From Skermanella aerolata KACC 11604 (GTDB taxonomy: Bacteria; Pseudomonadota; Alphaproteobacteria; Azospirillales; Azospirillaceae): a DNA stretch of 64,000 nt. This document shows, piece after piece, positions 35,037-44,524 of this stretch (its first letter is position 1; the number at the start of each line of letters is the position of its first letter). The stretch lies in assembly GCF_000936425.1 (NCBI RefSeq), contig NZ_AVFK01000018.1:1-64000 (forward strand), written 5' to 3'. The position numbers were made by a program, and so were the translations under genes. Below the pieces are notes generated by a model. The model had not been told where the DNA came from. It searched no databases and saw only the letters and a program-made list of their open reading frames with translations.

Positions 35037-35246
35037 ATGAAGAATCCTTCAGCAACCATCCAGATCGATGAAGCCGGCCCTCAGAAATTCACTTTGGCAG
35101 TGACGTTCGACGGGCAGCGGTTCGACTGCGGGAACTACATCAGCCGTGCGGCTGCGATGCAGGCGGGACGGCTGTTCGTCCAGCGGAAGGAAGGTGAAGC
35201 CGTCGGGCAGCGTGGGCGCACCCGGAAGAAGCCGGGCAAGGGCTGA
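35037..35246 (+). CDS. Small hypothetical protein, 69 residues
   Basis: The protein MKNPSATIQIDEAGPQKF... has a short beta-rich core (FTLAVTFDGQRFDCGNYISRAAAMQAGRLFV) and a very basic tail (QRGRTRKKPGKG), which could bind nucleic acid. No clear ribosome site precedes the ATG. I do not recognise a family. Confidence 0.5.
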   Translation: MKNPSATIQIDEAGPQKFTLAVTFDGQRFDCGNYISRAAAMQAGRLFVQRKEGEAVGQRGRTRKKPGKG

Positions 35247-35370
35247 GGCGGCACAAGCTCCGATCCCGTTGGCATACGCCCCATCATATTCGCATCATGT
35301 CGCATCCGGTCATGGGAATGACGGTTCCGGTCAAGTGGCCGTCCGCCGTTGCAGCAAACTGATCGTCGAA

Positions 35371-35389
35371 ACCGGGACTCGAACCCGGT
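35371..35389 (-). other. tRNA T-arm-like sequence without a tRNA
   Basis: On the minus strand the 19 bases read ACCGGGTTCGAGTCCCGGT: a perfect 6-bp stem around TTCGAGT, the universal T-loop form. No acceptor stem, anticodon arm or CCA is found around it. It could be a tRNA remnant at an old insertion border, or chance. Confidence 0.35.
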
Positions 35390-35425
35390 CCGGATACTCA
35401 GCAAAGCTCAGCAGCGGGATCAGCC

Positions 35426-36337
35426 ATGGCCAATTCCACCGAGATCAACCGCCGCGTCATCATAACTTGCGCGGTCACGGGCGCCGGCGATACCGTGGGC
35501 AAGCATCCCGCCATCCCGGTCACTCCGAAACAGATCGCCGAAGCGGCGCTGGAAGCGGCATCGGCCGGCGCCGCCGTCGCCCATATCCATGTCCGCGATC
35601 CGGAAACCGGAAAACCCTGCCGCGACGTCGCACTCTACCGCGAAGTGATGGAGCGCATCCGGTCGAGCGGGAGCGACGTCATCGTCAACCTGACCGCCGG
35701 CATGGGCGGCGACCTGTTCATCGGTCCCGACCATGAACCGGCCCGCTTCGGCTCCGATACCGATCTTGTCGGAGCCGAAGCCCGTGCGGCCCATGTGGCC
35801 GAACTATTGCCCGAGATCTGCACGCTGGATTGCGGTTCGCTGAACTTCGGCGACGGGTCGCTGGTCTATGTCTCGACCCCCGACATTCTGCGCCGGCAAG
35901 CGGCGATCATTCAACGCCTCGGGGTCAAGCCGGAACTTGAGATCTTCGATACCGGCAACCTGTGGTTCGCCAAGCGGATGATCGAAGAAGGCTTGCTGGA
36001 CGCACCACCCCTGTTCCAGTTCTGCCTCGGCATTCCCTGGGGCATGCCGCCGGAGCCGCGCATGATGCTGGCGCTCCGCGACATGCTGCCGGCGAACAGC
36101 GTGTGGGCGGGTTTCGGCATCGGCAGGATGCAGATGCCGATGGTAGCACAGGCGGTCCTGCTCGGCGGCAATGTCCGCGTCGGGCTCGAGGACAACCTGT
36201 ATCTGGACCGCGGCGTTCCAGCCAGCAACGGCGGTCTGGTCGAACGCGCCGTCACAATCGTCGAGGCGCTCGGCTCCGGCGTGGCCGGTCCGGGCGAGGC
36301 TCGGGAGATCCTGGGCTTGAAAGCTCCCGGCCGCTAA
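35426..36337 (+). CDS. cdhC: BKACE family enzyme, probable 3-dehydrocarnitine cleavage enzyme
   Basis: The 303-residue beta-keto acid cleavage enzyme (DUF849) has zinc ligands in [13 protein letters not shown], the [11 protein letters not shown] segment, [20 protein letters not shown], and [24 protein letters not shown]. In carnitine degradation the BKACE member condenses 3-dehydrocarnitine with acetyl-CoA to give betainyl-CoA and acetoacetate. Assignment to that substrate rests on the next genes (carnitine dehydrogenase, thioesterase, CaiX-like protein). GCGGGATC precedes the ATG. Confidence 0.87.
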   Translation: MANSTEINRRVIITCAVTGAGDTVGKHPAIPVTPKQIAEAALEAASAGAAVAHIHVRDPETGKPCRDVALYREVMERIRSSGSDVIVNLTAGMGGDLFIGPDHEPARFGSDTDLVGAEARAAHVAELLPEICTLDCGSLNFGDGSLVYVSTPDILRRQAAIIQRLGVKPELEIFDTGNLWFAKRMIEEGLLDAPPLFQFCLGIPWGMPPEPRMMLALRDMLPANSVWAGFGIGRMQMPMVAQAVLLGGNVRVGLEDNLYLDRGVPASNGGLVERAVTIVEALGSGVAGPGEAREILGLKAPGR

Positions 36338-36362
36338 TCGCACCTTGGGGAAAATCCAGCAA

Positions 36363-37340
36363 ATGTCCACTTCTTCAACGATCCGCACCTTGGGCCTGAT
36401 CGGCGGCGGCGTCATCGGCAGCGGATGGGCCGCGCGCGCCCTTGCCCACGGCCTGGACATCATCGCGTACGATCCCGCCCCTGACGGTGAGCCGGCGTTG
36501 CGGACCGCGGTCGACAATGCCTGGCCGGCGCTCGAACGGATGGGTCTCGGTCCGGGAGCGGACCGGGAACGCCTCCGCTTCGCGGGGTCGGTCGCCGAGG
36601 TCGCTACGGCCGCCGACTTCATCCAGGAGAACGCGCCCGAGCGCGAGGACCTGAAACGCCGCTTGCTGGCGGAAATCGACGCCGACTGCGGTGGCGAAGT
36701 CATCATCGCCTCAAGTTCCTCCGGGTTGCTTCCGTCTCGGATTCAGGCGGATTGCCGCCATCCGGAGCGGGTGGTCATCGGCCATCCCTTCAATCCGGTC
36801 TATCTGCTTCCACTGGTCGAGATCGTCCCCGGGGAGCGCACGGCGGCCGACGCGGTGGAGCGGGCTTCCGCCTTCTATCGCTCGATCGGGATGCGTCCGC
36901 TGAGGATGCGGAAGGAGATCGAGGGCTATCTGTCCGACCGGCTCCAGGAGGCGCTGTGGCGCGAGGCCTTGCACTTGGTCAACGAGGGCATCGCCACCAC
37001 GGAGGATATCGACGACGCCATCGTCTACGGTCCCGGCTTGCGCTATGCCTTCATGGGAACCTGTCTGACCTTTCATCTCGCCGGCGGCGAAGGCGGCATG
37101 GCCCATATGCTGGATCAGTTCGGCCCGGCGCTGAAACTGCCCTGGACCAAGCTTGTCGCACCCGAGCTTACGCGCGAACTGCGCGACCGCATGGTCGAGG
37201 GAACCGCTGTTCAGGCCGACGGACGCAGCATCAAGGAGCTGGAGCGCTGGCGCGACGACTGCCTGATCCGCCTGATCGAGGCGCTGGCACCCATGAGGCA
37301 CGAGCGGCGGGCGGAATCCCCCGATCCGGTAACGGCATGA
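36363..37340 (+). CDS. cdhA: L-carnitine 3-dehydrogenase
   Basis: The 325-residue protein of the 3-hydroxyacyl-CoA dehydrogenase fold has NAD loop TLGLIGGGVIGSGWAARALAHG, VAEVATAADFIQENAPER, catalytic Ser and His in IASSSSGLLPSRIQ and VVIGHPFNPVYLLPLVEIVPG, and a C-terminal helical domain (GLRYAFMGTCLTFHLAGGEGG) typical of carnitine dehydrogenases. It oxidises L-carnitine to 3-dehydrocarnitine. ATG 36363 is preferred over TTG 36345. Its stop overlaps the next start (ATGA), coupling it to the thioesterase. Confidence 0.9.
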   Translation: MSTSSTIRTLGLIGGGVIGSGWAARALAHGLDIIAYDPAPDGEPALRTAVDNAWPALERMGLGPGADRERLRFAGSVAEVATAADFIQENAPEREDLKRRLLAEIDADCGGEVIIASSSSGLLPSRIQADCRHPERVVIGHPFNPVYLLPLVEIVPGERTAADAVERASAFYRSIGMRPLRMRKEIEGYLSDRLQEALWREALHLVNEGIATTEDIDDAIVYGPGLRYAFMGTCLTFHLAGGEGGMAHMLDQFGPALKLPWTKLVAPELTRELRDRMVEGTAVQADGRSIKELERWRDDCLIRLIEALAPMRHERRAESPDPVTA

Positions 37341-37825
37341 CCGGGGAAGGGCCGCTCCGCCTTTACCGCGCCCGGGTGGCTCCGGAGTGGGTCGACTACA
37401 ACGGTCATCTCAGCGAAGCCTATTACGTGCTGATCTTCGGCCACGCGACGGATGCACTGCTCGACGCCATCGGCATGGACGAAGGCTTCCGCACAAAGAC
37501 CGGCCGGTCAGTCTACACGGTGGATGCCCGGATACTTTATCTGCGCGAGGTCGCCTGCGGCGAGGAGGTGGAGATCAGCACCTGGATCGCCGCGGCCGAT
37601 CGTAAGCGCATGCTGGTCCAGCACGCGATGTACTGGACCCGAGAACGCCTCGATACGGAAGGCCCGGTTGCCCGGACGGAACTGGTGCTGCTGTCGGTCG
37701 GCAAGCCGGGGCCGCGCGCCATGGCGTTCGATCCGGTCGTGTTCGACACGATCAAGCGGCTTTGCGGCAGGACTGGAAACGATTGTCCCGTCATGCCGAA
37801 ACGGTGGCAGCCGGACGGCCCTTGA
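37337..37825 (+). CDS. cdhB: Hotdog-fold thioesterase (betainyl-CoA thioesterase)
   Basis: The 162-residue 4-hydroxybenzoyl-CoA-type hotdog protein has APEWVDYNGHLSEAYYVLIFGHATDALLDAIGM, where Asp and Asn-Gly-His form the active region, then TVDARILYLREVACGEEVEI. In carnitine operons this protein releases glycine betaine from betainyl-CoA. It starts inside the stop of the dehydrogenase gene (4-bp overlap). In some bacteria the two are one fused protein; here they are separate. Confidence 0.87.
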   Translation: MTGEGPLRLYRARVAPEWVDYNGHLSEAYYVLIFGHATDALLDAIGMDEGFRTKTGRSVYTVDARILYLREVACGEEVEISTWIAAADRKRMLVQHAMYWTRERLDTEGPVARTELVLLSVGKPGPRAMAFDPVVFDTIKRLCGRTGNDCPVMPKRWQPDGP

Positions 37826-37859
37826 ACCTCCACAACCAACCATAACAGGGAGATTGACC

Positions 37860-38825
37860 ATGTCTTTGAGAACCGCCCGCCTGATGGCCGCCGCCGGTAT
37901 CGCCTTGTGCAGCGCTTCCCTGTGGTCCGCCTCGGCTTCGGCTGCCGATCCCGCCGAGTGCAAGGCGGTCCGGATGTCCGATCCGGGCTGGACCGACATT
38001 ACGTCCACCACGACCACCGCGTCCGTCATCCTGTCGGCGCTGGGATATCAGCCCAATGTCGTCAACCTTTCGGTCGCCGTGTCGATCGAGGGACTGCGCT
38101 CGAAGAATATCGACGCCTTCCTGGGCAACTGGATGCCGGCACAGGAAGAGATGACCCGCAAATACATCGACGGCGGCCAGATCGACATCGCCGTGGTCAA
38201 CCTGGAAGGTGCCACCACGACGCTGGCGGTCAACAAGGAGGCCGCCGACGCGGGTGTGAAGACCTTTGCCGACCTTGAAAAGCACGCGGACAAGTTCAAC
38301 CGCACCATCAACAGCATCGAGCCCGGCTCCTCCGCCAACGCGAAGATCCAGAAGATGATCGCGGATAACGCCTATGGCCTGGGCGGCTGGAAGCTGATGG
38401 AATCCAGCGAGGCCGCGATGCTCGCCTCCGTCGACCGCGCGGTGCGGCGCAAGGAATGGGCGGTGTTCCTGGGATGGGCGCCTCACCCGATGAACGTGAA
38501 GCTGCCGATGGGCTATCTGGACGGCGGGGAGGAGTATTTCGGCCCCAACCGGGGCAGCGCCACCGTCCGTACCCTGACCAAAGCGGGGCTGGTCCAGACC
38601 TGTCCGAACCTGGGCAACTTCCTCAAGCAGCTCGTGTTCTCGATTCCGATGGAGAACGAGATGATGGTCATGATCCTGAACGACAAGATGGACCCGAAGA
38701 AGGCGGTCGAGCAGTGGATGCGCGGTAATCCGCAGGTGCTGGATGGCTGGCTGGCCGACGTCACGACCTTCGACGGCAAGCCCGGCCTGCCCGCCGTCAA
38801 GACGGCGCTCGGCCTCTCTTCGTGA
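37860..38825 (+). CDS. caiX: Carnitine-type ABC transporter substrate-binding protein (CaiX-like)
   Basis: The 321-residue protein has a signal peptide (MAAAGIALCSASLWSASASA) and an OpuAC-type binding domain: VRMSDPGWTDITSTTTTASVILSALGYQPN, IDAFLGNWMPAQEEM, GWAPHPMNVKLPMGYLDGG. Trp and Tyr residues at these sites form the aromatic cage for a trimethylammonium group. In Pseudomonas aeruginosa CaiX delivers carnitine to a shared choline ABC permease/ATPase; no permease or ATPase gene is present here, which suggests the same sharing. CAGGGAG precedes the ATG. Confidence 0.87.
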   Translation: MSLRTARLMAAAGIALCSASLWSASASAADPAECKAVRMSDPGWTDITSTTTTASVILSALGYQPNVVNLSVAVSIEGLRSKNIDAFLGNWMPAQEEMTRKYIDGGQIDIAVVNLEGATTTLAVNKEAADAGVKTFADLEKHADKFNRTINSIEPGSSANAKIQKMIADNAYGLGGWKLMESSEAAMLASVDRAVRRKEWAVFLGWAPHPMNVKLPMGYLDGGEEYFGPNRGSATVRTLTKAGLVQTCPNLGNFLKQLVFSIPMENEMMVMILNDKMDPKKAVEQWMRGNPQVLDGWLADVTTFDGKPGLPAVKTALGLSS

Positions 38826-39775
38826 CGCCGCTGCCCGACGATGAGCTGGCATCCGGAGTTTCCGAAGCGCTGGCGATAAGCGCCGGGCCGGTACCCGCCG
38901 CGAGTGACGACGTTGCGGCGATGCGGTCGGCTTATGAAGCCGGGCGGGCACGGTGGAACGAGCCGGTCATCGATCTCGCTTCGGTCACGAACGATGTCCT
39001 TCGCCTGGACCGATGTTCCATGGGCGTCAGGGTCTACCGGCCGTCGAGCGATCCAGCACTGCCGGCGCTCGTCTATCTCCATGGCGGCGGCTTCGTCGTG
39101 GGATCGCTTGACAGCCACGACCGGATCATGCGGCAGCTTTGCCGCCGGTCTGGCATGGTGGTCGTAGGTGTGGACTACCCGCTGTCCCCCGAGCACCGGC
39201 ACCCCGAAGCGGTCGTCGCAGTCGAGCAGGCGGTCCTCGCCCTTGCCGAGGCTCCGCTGGCCTATGGCATCGACCCCGAGCGCGTAAGCATCGGCGGCGA
39301 TTCCGCAGGCGCCCATCTGGCGCTGGCGGCAACGCTGCGCCTACGTGAGCGGCGGCCGGGTCTTATCAGGTTCATGCTGCTGTACTACGGCCTCTACGGT
39401 CTCCGGGATTCCGCGTCGCGACGCAGGTTCGCCGATGACGCCTACGGTCTCACCCCAGCTGAACTGCGGTTCTACGATACCTGCTATCGAGGCGTTGGCG
39501 CAGACCCCGAATCGGCTGCCTCGGATCTATTGTCGTGCGAACTCGCCGGCCTGCCGCCCGCCTTCATCGGGGCAGCGGCGCTCGACCCGCTGCTCGACGA
39601 CAGTCTGGCGCTGGCCGATGCCGTGGCAAGGGCGAGAGGACGCGCCGAACTTTGCATCTATGACGGAGTCCTGCACGGCTTCCTGCATTGGAGCCGGCTG
39701 GTCCCGACCGCTGCCGAGGCGCTGGAGGATGGCGCGCGGGCGCTCCGGGCAGCCTTGCTCAAACCTCCATCCTGA
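38822..39775 (+). CDS. Alpha/beta hydrolase of the HSL family, probable short-chain acylcarnitine esterase
   Basis: The 317-residue protein has the HGGG oxyanion motif (VYLHGGGFVVGSLDSHDR), the nucleophile site VSIGGDSAGAHLALAA, Asp in AALDPLLDDSLAL and His in GVLHGFLHW. Its GTG start overlaps the caiX stop (GTGA). Position in the carnitine operon suggests the HocS-type role of freeing carnitine from short acylcarnitines; that substrate is inferred from context. The 3' end overlaps the convergent regulator by 17 bp. Confidence 0.8.
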   Translation: MTPLPDDELASGVSEALAISAGPVPAASDDVAAMRSAYEAGRARWNEPVIDLASVTNDVLRLDRCSMGVRVYRPSSDPALPALVYLHGGGFVVGSLDSHDRIMRQLCRRSGMVVVGVDYPLSPEHRHPEAVVAVEQAVLALAEAPLAYGIDPERVSIGGDSAGAHLALAATLRLRERRPGLIRFMLLYYGLYGLRDSASRRRFADDAYGLTPAELRFYDTCYRGVGADPESAASDLLSCELAGLPPAFIGAAALDPLLDDSLALADAVARARGRAELCIYDGVLHGFLHWSRLVPTAAEALEDGARALRAALLKPPS

Positions 39776-40829
39776 GGGAGGCGGCGCCGGGAGTGGGCTG
39801 AAGTTGCGCCGTCGTCCTGTCCTTGCTGGGACTGGTTCCGGCGTGGCGCCGGTATGCCCGGGAAAAGCCCTCGTAGCTGCCGAAGCCGCAGGCGACCGCG
39901 ATCTCCGACAGGGAATGATCCGAGTAGAGCACCAATGACCGCGCCCGCTCGACCCGCAGCCACAGGTAATAGCTTGCCGGCGACTGGCCGAGCGTGGAAT
40001 GGAACAGCCGCTCCATCTGGCGGACCGACAACCCGGCTCGCTCGGCCAGGGCATTGACCGTCAGGGGTTCCTCCAAGTTCTGCTCCATCGACTGAACGGC
40101 GCGCATCAGCTTGGGATGACAGACGCCGAGCCGTTGCGGCATGTCGGCGCGCTGGCTGGATCGCGCCTCGCGGATGGTCGAATGGATGAACTGTTCCGAG
40201 ACGGCCACGGCGACCCGGTGGCCGCATTCGATGCGGATCAGGTGAAGCATCATGTCCAATGCCGCGGTGCCGCCGGCGCAGGTCAGCCGGCGCCGGTCGA
40301 TGACGAAGATCGAAGGCTGGACGTCGACTTCGGGATACTGCTCCGCCAAGCTGTCAAGGCATTCCCAGTGAGTCGTCGCGGCATGGCCGTCCAACAGACC
40401 AGAGCGGGCGAGCAGCAGGCTGCCGCTGTCGATGGCTCCTAGGATAGAGCCCTGCCGGTCCAGCCGGCGGAGCGGCACCGCCATCGCATCGCTGAACGAC
40501 TCCTGCGGATCGAAGCCGGCACACAGGATCATCATATCGGCGTTTTCCACATCGCTCAGCCGCCGGTCCGTCACCAGCGCCATCCCGTTGCTCGCGACCA
40601 CCGTTCCGCCCTCGGCCGAGACGGTGGACCACCGGTAGCAAGGTCTCCCCATCAGGTGATTGGCGACCCGAAGAGGCTCCACGGCACAGGTGAACGCCAT
40701 CATCGAGAACTTGGGGAACAGCAGGAAAGCGATATCGCGCACGGATCGATCCGCGGGTTCTGTGCAGGGGATGAGCGGCATCGCGCAGGAATCGGCCCCT
40801 TGGCTGGCGGGTTGCTGGAAGCCAGTCAT
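39759..40829 (-). CDS. cdhR: GlxA/CdhR-like AraC-family regulator of carnitine catabolism
   Basis: From ATG 40829 the protein has 356 residues: a class I glutamine amidotransferase-like sensing domain (about 25-210: VRDIAFLLFPKFSMMAFTCAVEPLRVANHL, DMMILCAGFDPQESF, GAIDSGSLLLARSGLLDG, LTCAGGTAALDMMLHLI) and a C-terminal AraC helix-turn-helix (LSVRQMERLFHSTLGQSPASYYLWLRVERARSL, then EIAVACGFGSYEGFSRAYRRHAGTSP). CdhR, GbdR and ArgR of Pseudomonas have this layout and activate in response to carnitine, betaine or arginine. ATG 40781 is an alternative start. The open frame continues far upstream opposite tctA, which is not coding. Confidence 0.85.
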   Translation of the reverse strand: MTGFQQPASQGADSCAMPLIPCTEPADRSVRDIAFLLFPKFSMMAFTCAVEPLRVANHLMGRPCYRWSTVSAEGGTVVASNGMALVTDRRLSDVENADMMILCAGFDPQESFSDAMAVPLRRLDRQGSILGAIDSGSLLLARSGLLDGHAATTHWECLDSLAEQYPEVDVQPSIFVIDRRRLTCAGGTAALDMMLHLIRIECGHRVAVAVSEQFIHSTIREARSSQRADMPQRLGVCHPKLMRAVQSMEQNLEEPLTVNALAERAGLSVRQMERLFHSTLGQSPASYYLWLRVERARSLVLYSDHSLSEIAVACGFGSYEGFSRAYRRHAGTSPSKDRTTAQLQPTPGAASLRMEV

Positions 40830-40912
40830 TGTGTCGGCAAGCACGGACGCCGACGCAAGGGGATTCAAGGAAAGTTCTAAAATCCATCGCGTTGGCCGTA
40901 TCGACCGTAGCG

Positions 40913-42409
40913 TCATGCCGCCGACACCTTCGGTCCTAACAGACGCATCAGGGCCGGCAGGATCAGGACGACCAGCGAGACCGCCAGCAGCGTCGCCGAG
41001 ATCGGCGTCGAGACGAGGGTGACCGGATCTCCCTGGCCGATCGACAAGGCGCGGCGCAGTTGGGTTTCCGCCATCGGGCCGAGGATGAGGCCGATCAGGA
41101 CGGGTGCGACGGGAAAGTCGTAGACTCTCATCACGTAGCCGGCCAGCCCGATCACGAACATCAGCAGAAGGTCCATCCACGATGTCGCCAGTCCCCAGAT
41201 GCCGACCAGCGAGAAGACCATAATACCGGCATAGAGATAGGGACGGGGGATCAGCAGCAGCCTCACCCAAAGTCCGACCAGCGGCAGGTTGAGCACCAGC
41301 AGCATGACGTTGCCGACATAGAGCGACGCGATCAGGCCCCAGACCAGCTGCGCATTGTTGATGAACAGCATCGGACCGGGCTGTAGGCCGTAGTTCTGAA
41401 ATGCCGCCAGCAGGATCGCGGCCGTCGACGATGTCGGCAGCCCCAGCGTCAGCAGCGGGACGAGCACGCCGGCTGCGGCGGCATTGTTGGCGGCCTCGGG
41501 TCCGGCGACACCTTCGATGGCGCCGTGGCCGAACTCCTCCGGCTTTTCGGCGAGCCGGCGTTCCAGCGTATAGGACAGGAAGGTCGGGATCTCGGCGCCG
41601 CCGGCGGGCAGGGCACCGATGGGAAAGCCGATCGCCGTTCCCCGCAGCCACGGCTTCCAGGACCGACGCCAGTCTTCCGCCGTCATGTGGATGCCGCCGG
41701 CAAGTGGATTGATGCTTGGCGCCTCGGCTTGATAGCGGCTCGCGACATAGATCGTCTCACCGATGGCGAACAGCGAGACCAGGACGATGGTGATCTGTAT
41801 GCCGTCGAACAGCTCCGGCGAGCCGAACACCATGCGCGCCTGCGCGGTCTGTCCGTCGATGCCGACGACGCCGAGAGCAAGGCCGATGAACAGCGCGATG
41901 AAGCCCCTGAGCCGGGAAGTGCCCATGACGACGGACACGGACGTGAACGCAAGCACCATCAGGGCGAAGTAATCCTCCGGTCCGAAGACGAACGCCAGTT
42001 CGGCGATGGTCGGAGCCAGGAAGGTCAAGCCGACGGTCCCGATCGTTCCGGCCACGAATGAACCGATTGCCGCCGTCGCGAGGGCGGCGGCGCCCCGGCC
42101 CCGGCGCGCCATCTGGTTGCCTTCCAGCGCGGTCATCATCGATCCGCTCTCGCCGGGCGTATTGATCAGGATCGATGTGGTCGACCCGCCATACATCGCA
42201 CCGTACAGGATTCCCGCGAACATGATCAGCGCCGATTCAGGGGCTACCTGGGCCGTTACCGGCAACAGCAACGCTATGGTCAGGGCCGGACCGATGCCGG
42301 GCAGGATGCCGATCGCCGTGCCGAGGACGGTGCCGACCAGCGCCCACATCAGGTTGATCGGCTGGAGGGCTACGGCGAAGCCGGCTAACAATGATGGCAA
42401 TGCGTCCAT
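40913..42409 (-). CDS. tctA: Tripartite tricarboxylate transporter, large permease TctA
   Basis: The 498-residue protein has about 12 membrane segments and the family signatures [45 protein letters not shown] and [21 protein letters not shown]. With TctB and TctC it imports citrate-like carboxylates using the ion gradient. ATG 42409 lies 7 bp after the tctB stop; the longer frame to 42475 overlaps tctB. Confidence 0.93.
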   Translation of the reverse strand: MDALPSLLAGFAVALQPINLMWALVGTVLGTAIGILPGIGPALTIALLLPVTAQVAPESALIMFAGILYGAMYGGSTTSILINTPGESGSMMTALEGNQMARRGRGAAALATAAIGSFVAGTIGTVGLTFLAPTIAELAFVFGPEDYFALMVLAFTSVSVVMGTSRLRGFIALFIGLALGVVGIDGQTAQARMVFGSPELFDGIQITIVLVSLFAIGETIYVASRYQAEAPSINPLAGGIHMTAEDWRRSWKPWLRGTAIGFPIGALPAGGAEIPTFLSYTLERRLAEKPEEFGHGAIEGVAGPEAANNAAAAGVLVPLLTLGLPTSSTAAILLAAFQNYGLQPGPMLFINNAQLVWGLIASLYVGNVMLLVLNLPLVGLWVRLLLIPRPYLYAGIMVFSLVGIWGLATSWMDLLLMFVIGLAGYVMRVYDFPVAPVLIGLILGPMAETQLRRALSIGQGDPVTLVSTPISATLLAVSLVVLILPALMRLLGPKVSAA

Positions 42410-42416
42410 GCGCCGT

Positions 42417-42899
42417 TCACCAGCCCAGCAGGGGAAGAAAGCCGCCAAGTCCCACGCCGAGGCTCCTGAAGCCATACCAGCAGGCGCTCCCCAGGATCAG
42501 GCCGAAGGCCACATCGTGAAGGATGCGGCGGGCGCCGAAGGCGCGCGCGACCAAGGCGAAGACCAGCGCCGCCGTGACTGGGAAGCCGATGGGCTGCATG
42601 GTAGCCAGCGGCACGGCCGCGGCCGTCGTCGCCAGGAGGAAGCCGCTCAGCGAGAACGGCGCGTCGGGCGTCATGTCTTCGGTCGCCTGGGGCTCGAAGC
42701 GTTCCCCCAGTCCGATCCTGATGGTCAGGACGATGCCGAGCAGCACCAGGCCTGCGCCGACCAGCCCGACGAACAGGCCGGGGCCGATGCCGCCATATTT
42801 CGCCACGATGTCCAGCGAGAGCGCGCCGTTGAGCCAGATCCCTCCAAGACCCGTGGTGCCAAGCCCCAGCCACCACGGACGCGTCTTCGATCCTGACAT
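42417..42899 (-). CDS. tctB: Tripartite tricarboxylate transporter, small permease TctB
   Basis: The 160-residue protein has four hydrophobic segments ([76 protein letters not shown]) and a Gly-rich end ([15 protein letters not shown]), the TctB plan. It sits between tctC and tctA. ATG 42899 has AAAGG upstream. Confidence 0.88.
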   Translation of the reverse strand: MSGSKTRPWWLGLGTTGLGGIWLNGALSLDIVAKYGGIGPGLFVGLVGAGLVLLGIVLTIRIGLGERFEPQATEDMTPDAPFSLSGFLLATTAAAVPLATMQPIGFPVTAALVFALVARAFGARRILHDVAFGLILGSACWYGFRSLGVGLGGFLPLLGW

Positions 42900-42967
42900 A
42901 GATGCTGCCTTTCCCTGTGGCGCGGATGCACTGCCCGGCTTCGACCAGCCGTCAAGCGACCGGCTGC

Positions 42968-43927
42968 TCAATAGGCGAGGCCGACATCCTTCAGGATAGC
43001 CTTCCACCTGGATTTTTCGGCCGTCAGGAAAGCCACGAAGGCGTCGCCGGAGAGATAGGCGTCTTCCCAGCCCTGCCGCTCCAGCGTCTGCTTCCACACC
43101 TCGCCGGCGGCAAGCTTGTCGAACCGCTCCAGCCAGGCCGCGTGGGCAGCCTCGGACATGCCCGGCGACCCGACGACGCCGCGCCAGTTCCCTATCACGA
43201 CGTCGATGCCGGCTTCCTTGAGTGTAGGCGCGTCGATGCCCTTGAGCCGCTCCGGCCCCGTGACGGCGATGATGCGCACGCGGCCGGCGTCGGCCAGCGG
43301 CTTCAACTCCGATGCGCCGGAGATCGCCGCCTTCACCTTGCCGCCGGCAACGGCGGTGACGACGTCGCCGCCGCCCGGAAACGGGATGTAGTTGAGCTTG
43401 CCGGCGGCAACTCCGGCTTCGCGGGCGATCAGCGCCAGTGCCACGTGATCGACGCCACCCAGCGATCCGCCACCGACGGCCAGGGCGCCCGGGCTCTTCC
43501 TCAGCGCCTCGACCAGATCGGCCGGGGTCCGGATCTCCGACGACGTCGGCACCGCGACGGCGTCGTATTCGTTGGTCAGCCGCGCGAGCGGGGTCGTGCC
43601 ATCGAGCGAAACCGGCGACTTCGAGGTGATGATGCTGCTCACCATGATGGCGCCCATGAACATCAAGGCGTTGTCGTCGCGCTTGCCGGTCCGGATAAAC
43701 TCCGCGAGCCCGATCGTTCCGCCGGCGCCGCCCTTGTTGGTGAACTGCGTTCCACCCATGAACAGGCCGGACTGCTGCAAGGCCAGGATGGTCTGCCGCG
43801 CCGTGCCGTCCCAGCCGCCGCCGGCCGAGGCAGGGACCATTATGCGGGCGGTGTCGGCTTTCGCCGGCAACGACCAAGGGAACGTGACGAAAGCCATCGC
43901 ACAAAGGACTGCGACAAACCGCTTCAT
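42968..43927 (-). CDS. tctC: Tripartite tricarboxylate transporter substrate-binding protein TctC
   Basis: The 319-residue protein has a signal peptide (AVLCAMAFVTFPWSLPAKA) and a Bug/TctC binding domain: RIMVPASAGGGWDGTARQTILALQQSG, FTNKGGAGGTIGLAEFI, ALAVGGGSLGGVDHVALALIAREAG, KLNYIPFPGGGDVVTAVAGGK. It captures the substrate in the periplasm. GAGG precedes the ATG. The usual ligands are citrate-like di- and tricarboxylates; the real one is not known. Confidence 0.92.
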   Translation of the reverse strand: MKRFVAVLCAMAFVTFPWSLPAKADTARIMVPASAGGGWDGTARQTILALQQSGLFMGGTQFTNKGGAGGTIGLAEFIRTGKRDDNALMFMGAIMVSSIITSKSPVSLDGTTPLARLTNEYDAVAVPTSSEIRTPADLVEALRKSPGALAVGGGSLGGVDHVALALIAREAGVAAGKLNYIPFPGGGDVVTAVAGGKVKAAISGASELKPLADAGRVRIIAVTGPERLKGIDAPTLKEAGIDVVIGNWRGVVGSPGMSEAAHAAWLERFDKLAAGEVWKQTLERQGWEDAYLSGDAFVAFLTAEKSRWKAILKDVGLAY

Positions 43928-43978
43928 GGTCGTTTCCTCGAAAGGTAAGTGACGTGACCTCGGAACGAGGTCCAGGGG

Positions 43979-44455
43979 TCAGACCGGTTCGGCCCGGACG
44001 ACGATGCCGTCCTCGTCCGCGTAGAGACTATGGCCGGGTGTGAAGACGACCCCACCGAATCCGACGGGCTGGTCGACGGCCCCGGCTCCGGTCTTCGTGC
44101 TCTTGCGTGGGTTGGTCCCCAGCGCCTTGACGCCGAAGTCGAGGCCGGACATGGCCGCGGAGTCACGGATCGCGCCGTTCACGACGATGCCGGACCAGCC
44201 GTTGCTGACCCCAAGACCGGCCACCACGTCGCCGACAAGGGCCGAATGGAGCGAACCGCCGCCGTCTATCACGAGGACATGGCCGTGTCCCGGCTCCGAC
44301 AGCACGGACTTGACCAGCAGGTTGTCCTGGTTGCAGCGGACCGTGCGGATGATTCCATGAAAGCGCGTGCGCCCGCCGAGGTCTCGGAACTGTAGATCGC
44401 AGACCTGGAGCGTTTCCTCATAGGCGTCGACGAGATCCGCTGTCGCATGTCCCAT
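43979..44455 (-). CDS. RraA family protein (RNase E regulator fold, possible aldolase)
   Basis: The 158-residue protein has [42 protein letters not shown] and [15 protein letters not shown]. The fold is shared by RraA, which inhibits RNase E, and by class II pyruvate aldolases (HMG/CHA aldolase). The substrate Arg-Asp pair (IRD) is present, but the acid that aldolases carry three residues after the Asp is Ala here, which argues against standard aldolase chemistry. Its length and PRKSTK tail are RraA-like. It heads the tctCBA strand and is divergent from the AcnD-like gene. AAGGA precedes the ATG. Confidence 0.82.
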   Translation of the reverse strand: MGHATADLVDAYEETLQVCDLQFRDLGGRTRFHGIIRTVRCNQDNLLVKSVLSEPGHGHVLVIDGGGSLHSALVGDVVAGLGVSNGWSGIVVNGAIRDSAAMSGLDFGVKALGTNPRKSTKTGAGAVDQPVGFGGVVFTPGHSLYADEDGIVVRAEPV

Positions 44456-44473
44456 AAAATGGTTCCTTAGATA

Positions 44474-44488
44474 TTGTCTTTCTTACAA
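44474..44488. promoter_or_regulatory. Inverted repeat in the rraA/acnD divergent promoter region
   Basis: TTGT-N7-ACAA lies in the 69-bp AT-rich gap between the divergent genes. Its place suits an operator serving both directions; GntR-type regulators often use such arms. No regulator gene for this locus adjoins it. Confidence 0.3.
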
Positions 44489-44524
44489 ATCTAATACATT
44501 ATCGCTAATAATGCAACTCATAAG

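Noticed and set aside
20385-35389. Whole accessory region as an integrated island bounded by tRNA-Lys and the T-arm-like fragment
   Set aside because: The two T-arm sequences are not the same, no direct repeat of the tRNA 3' end was seen, and there is no integrase or other mobility gene.
40830-41651. 5' extension of the CdhR-like frame
   Set aside because: It runs opposite tctA, whose membrane segments and motifs are clear. The regulator needs no residues beyond about 356.
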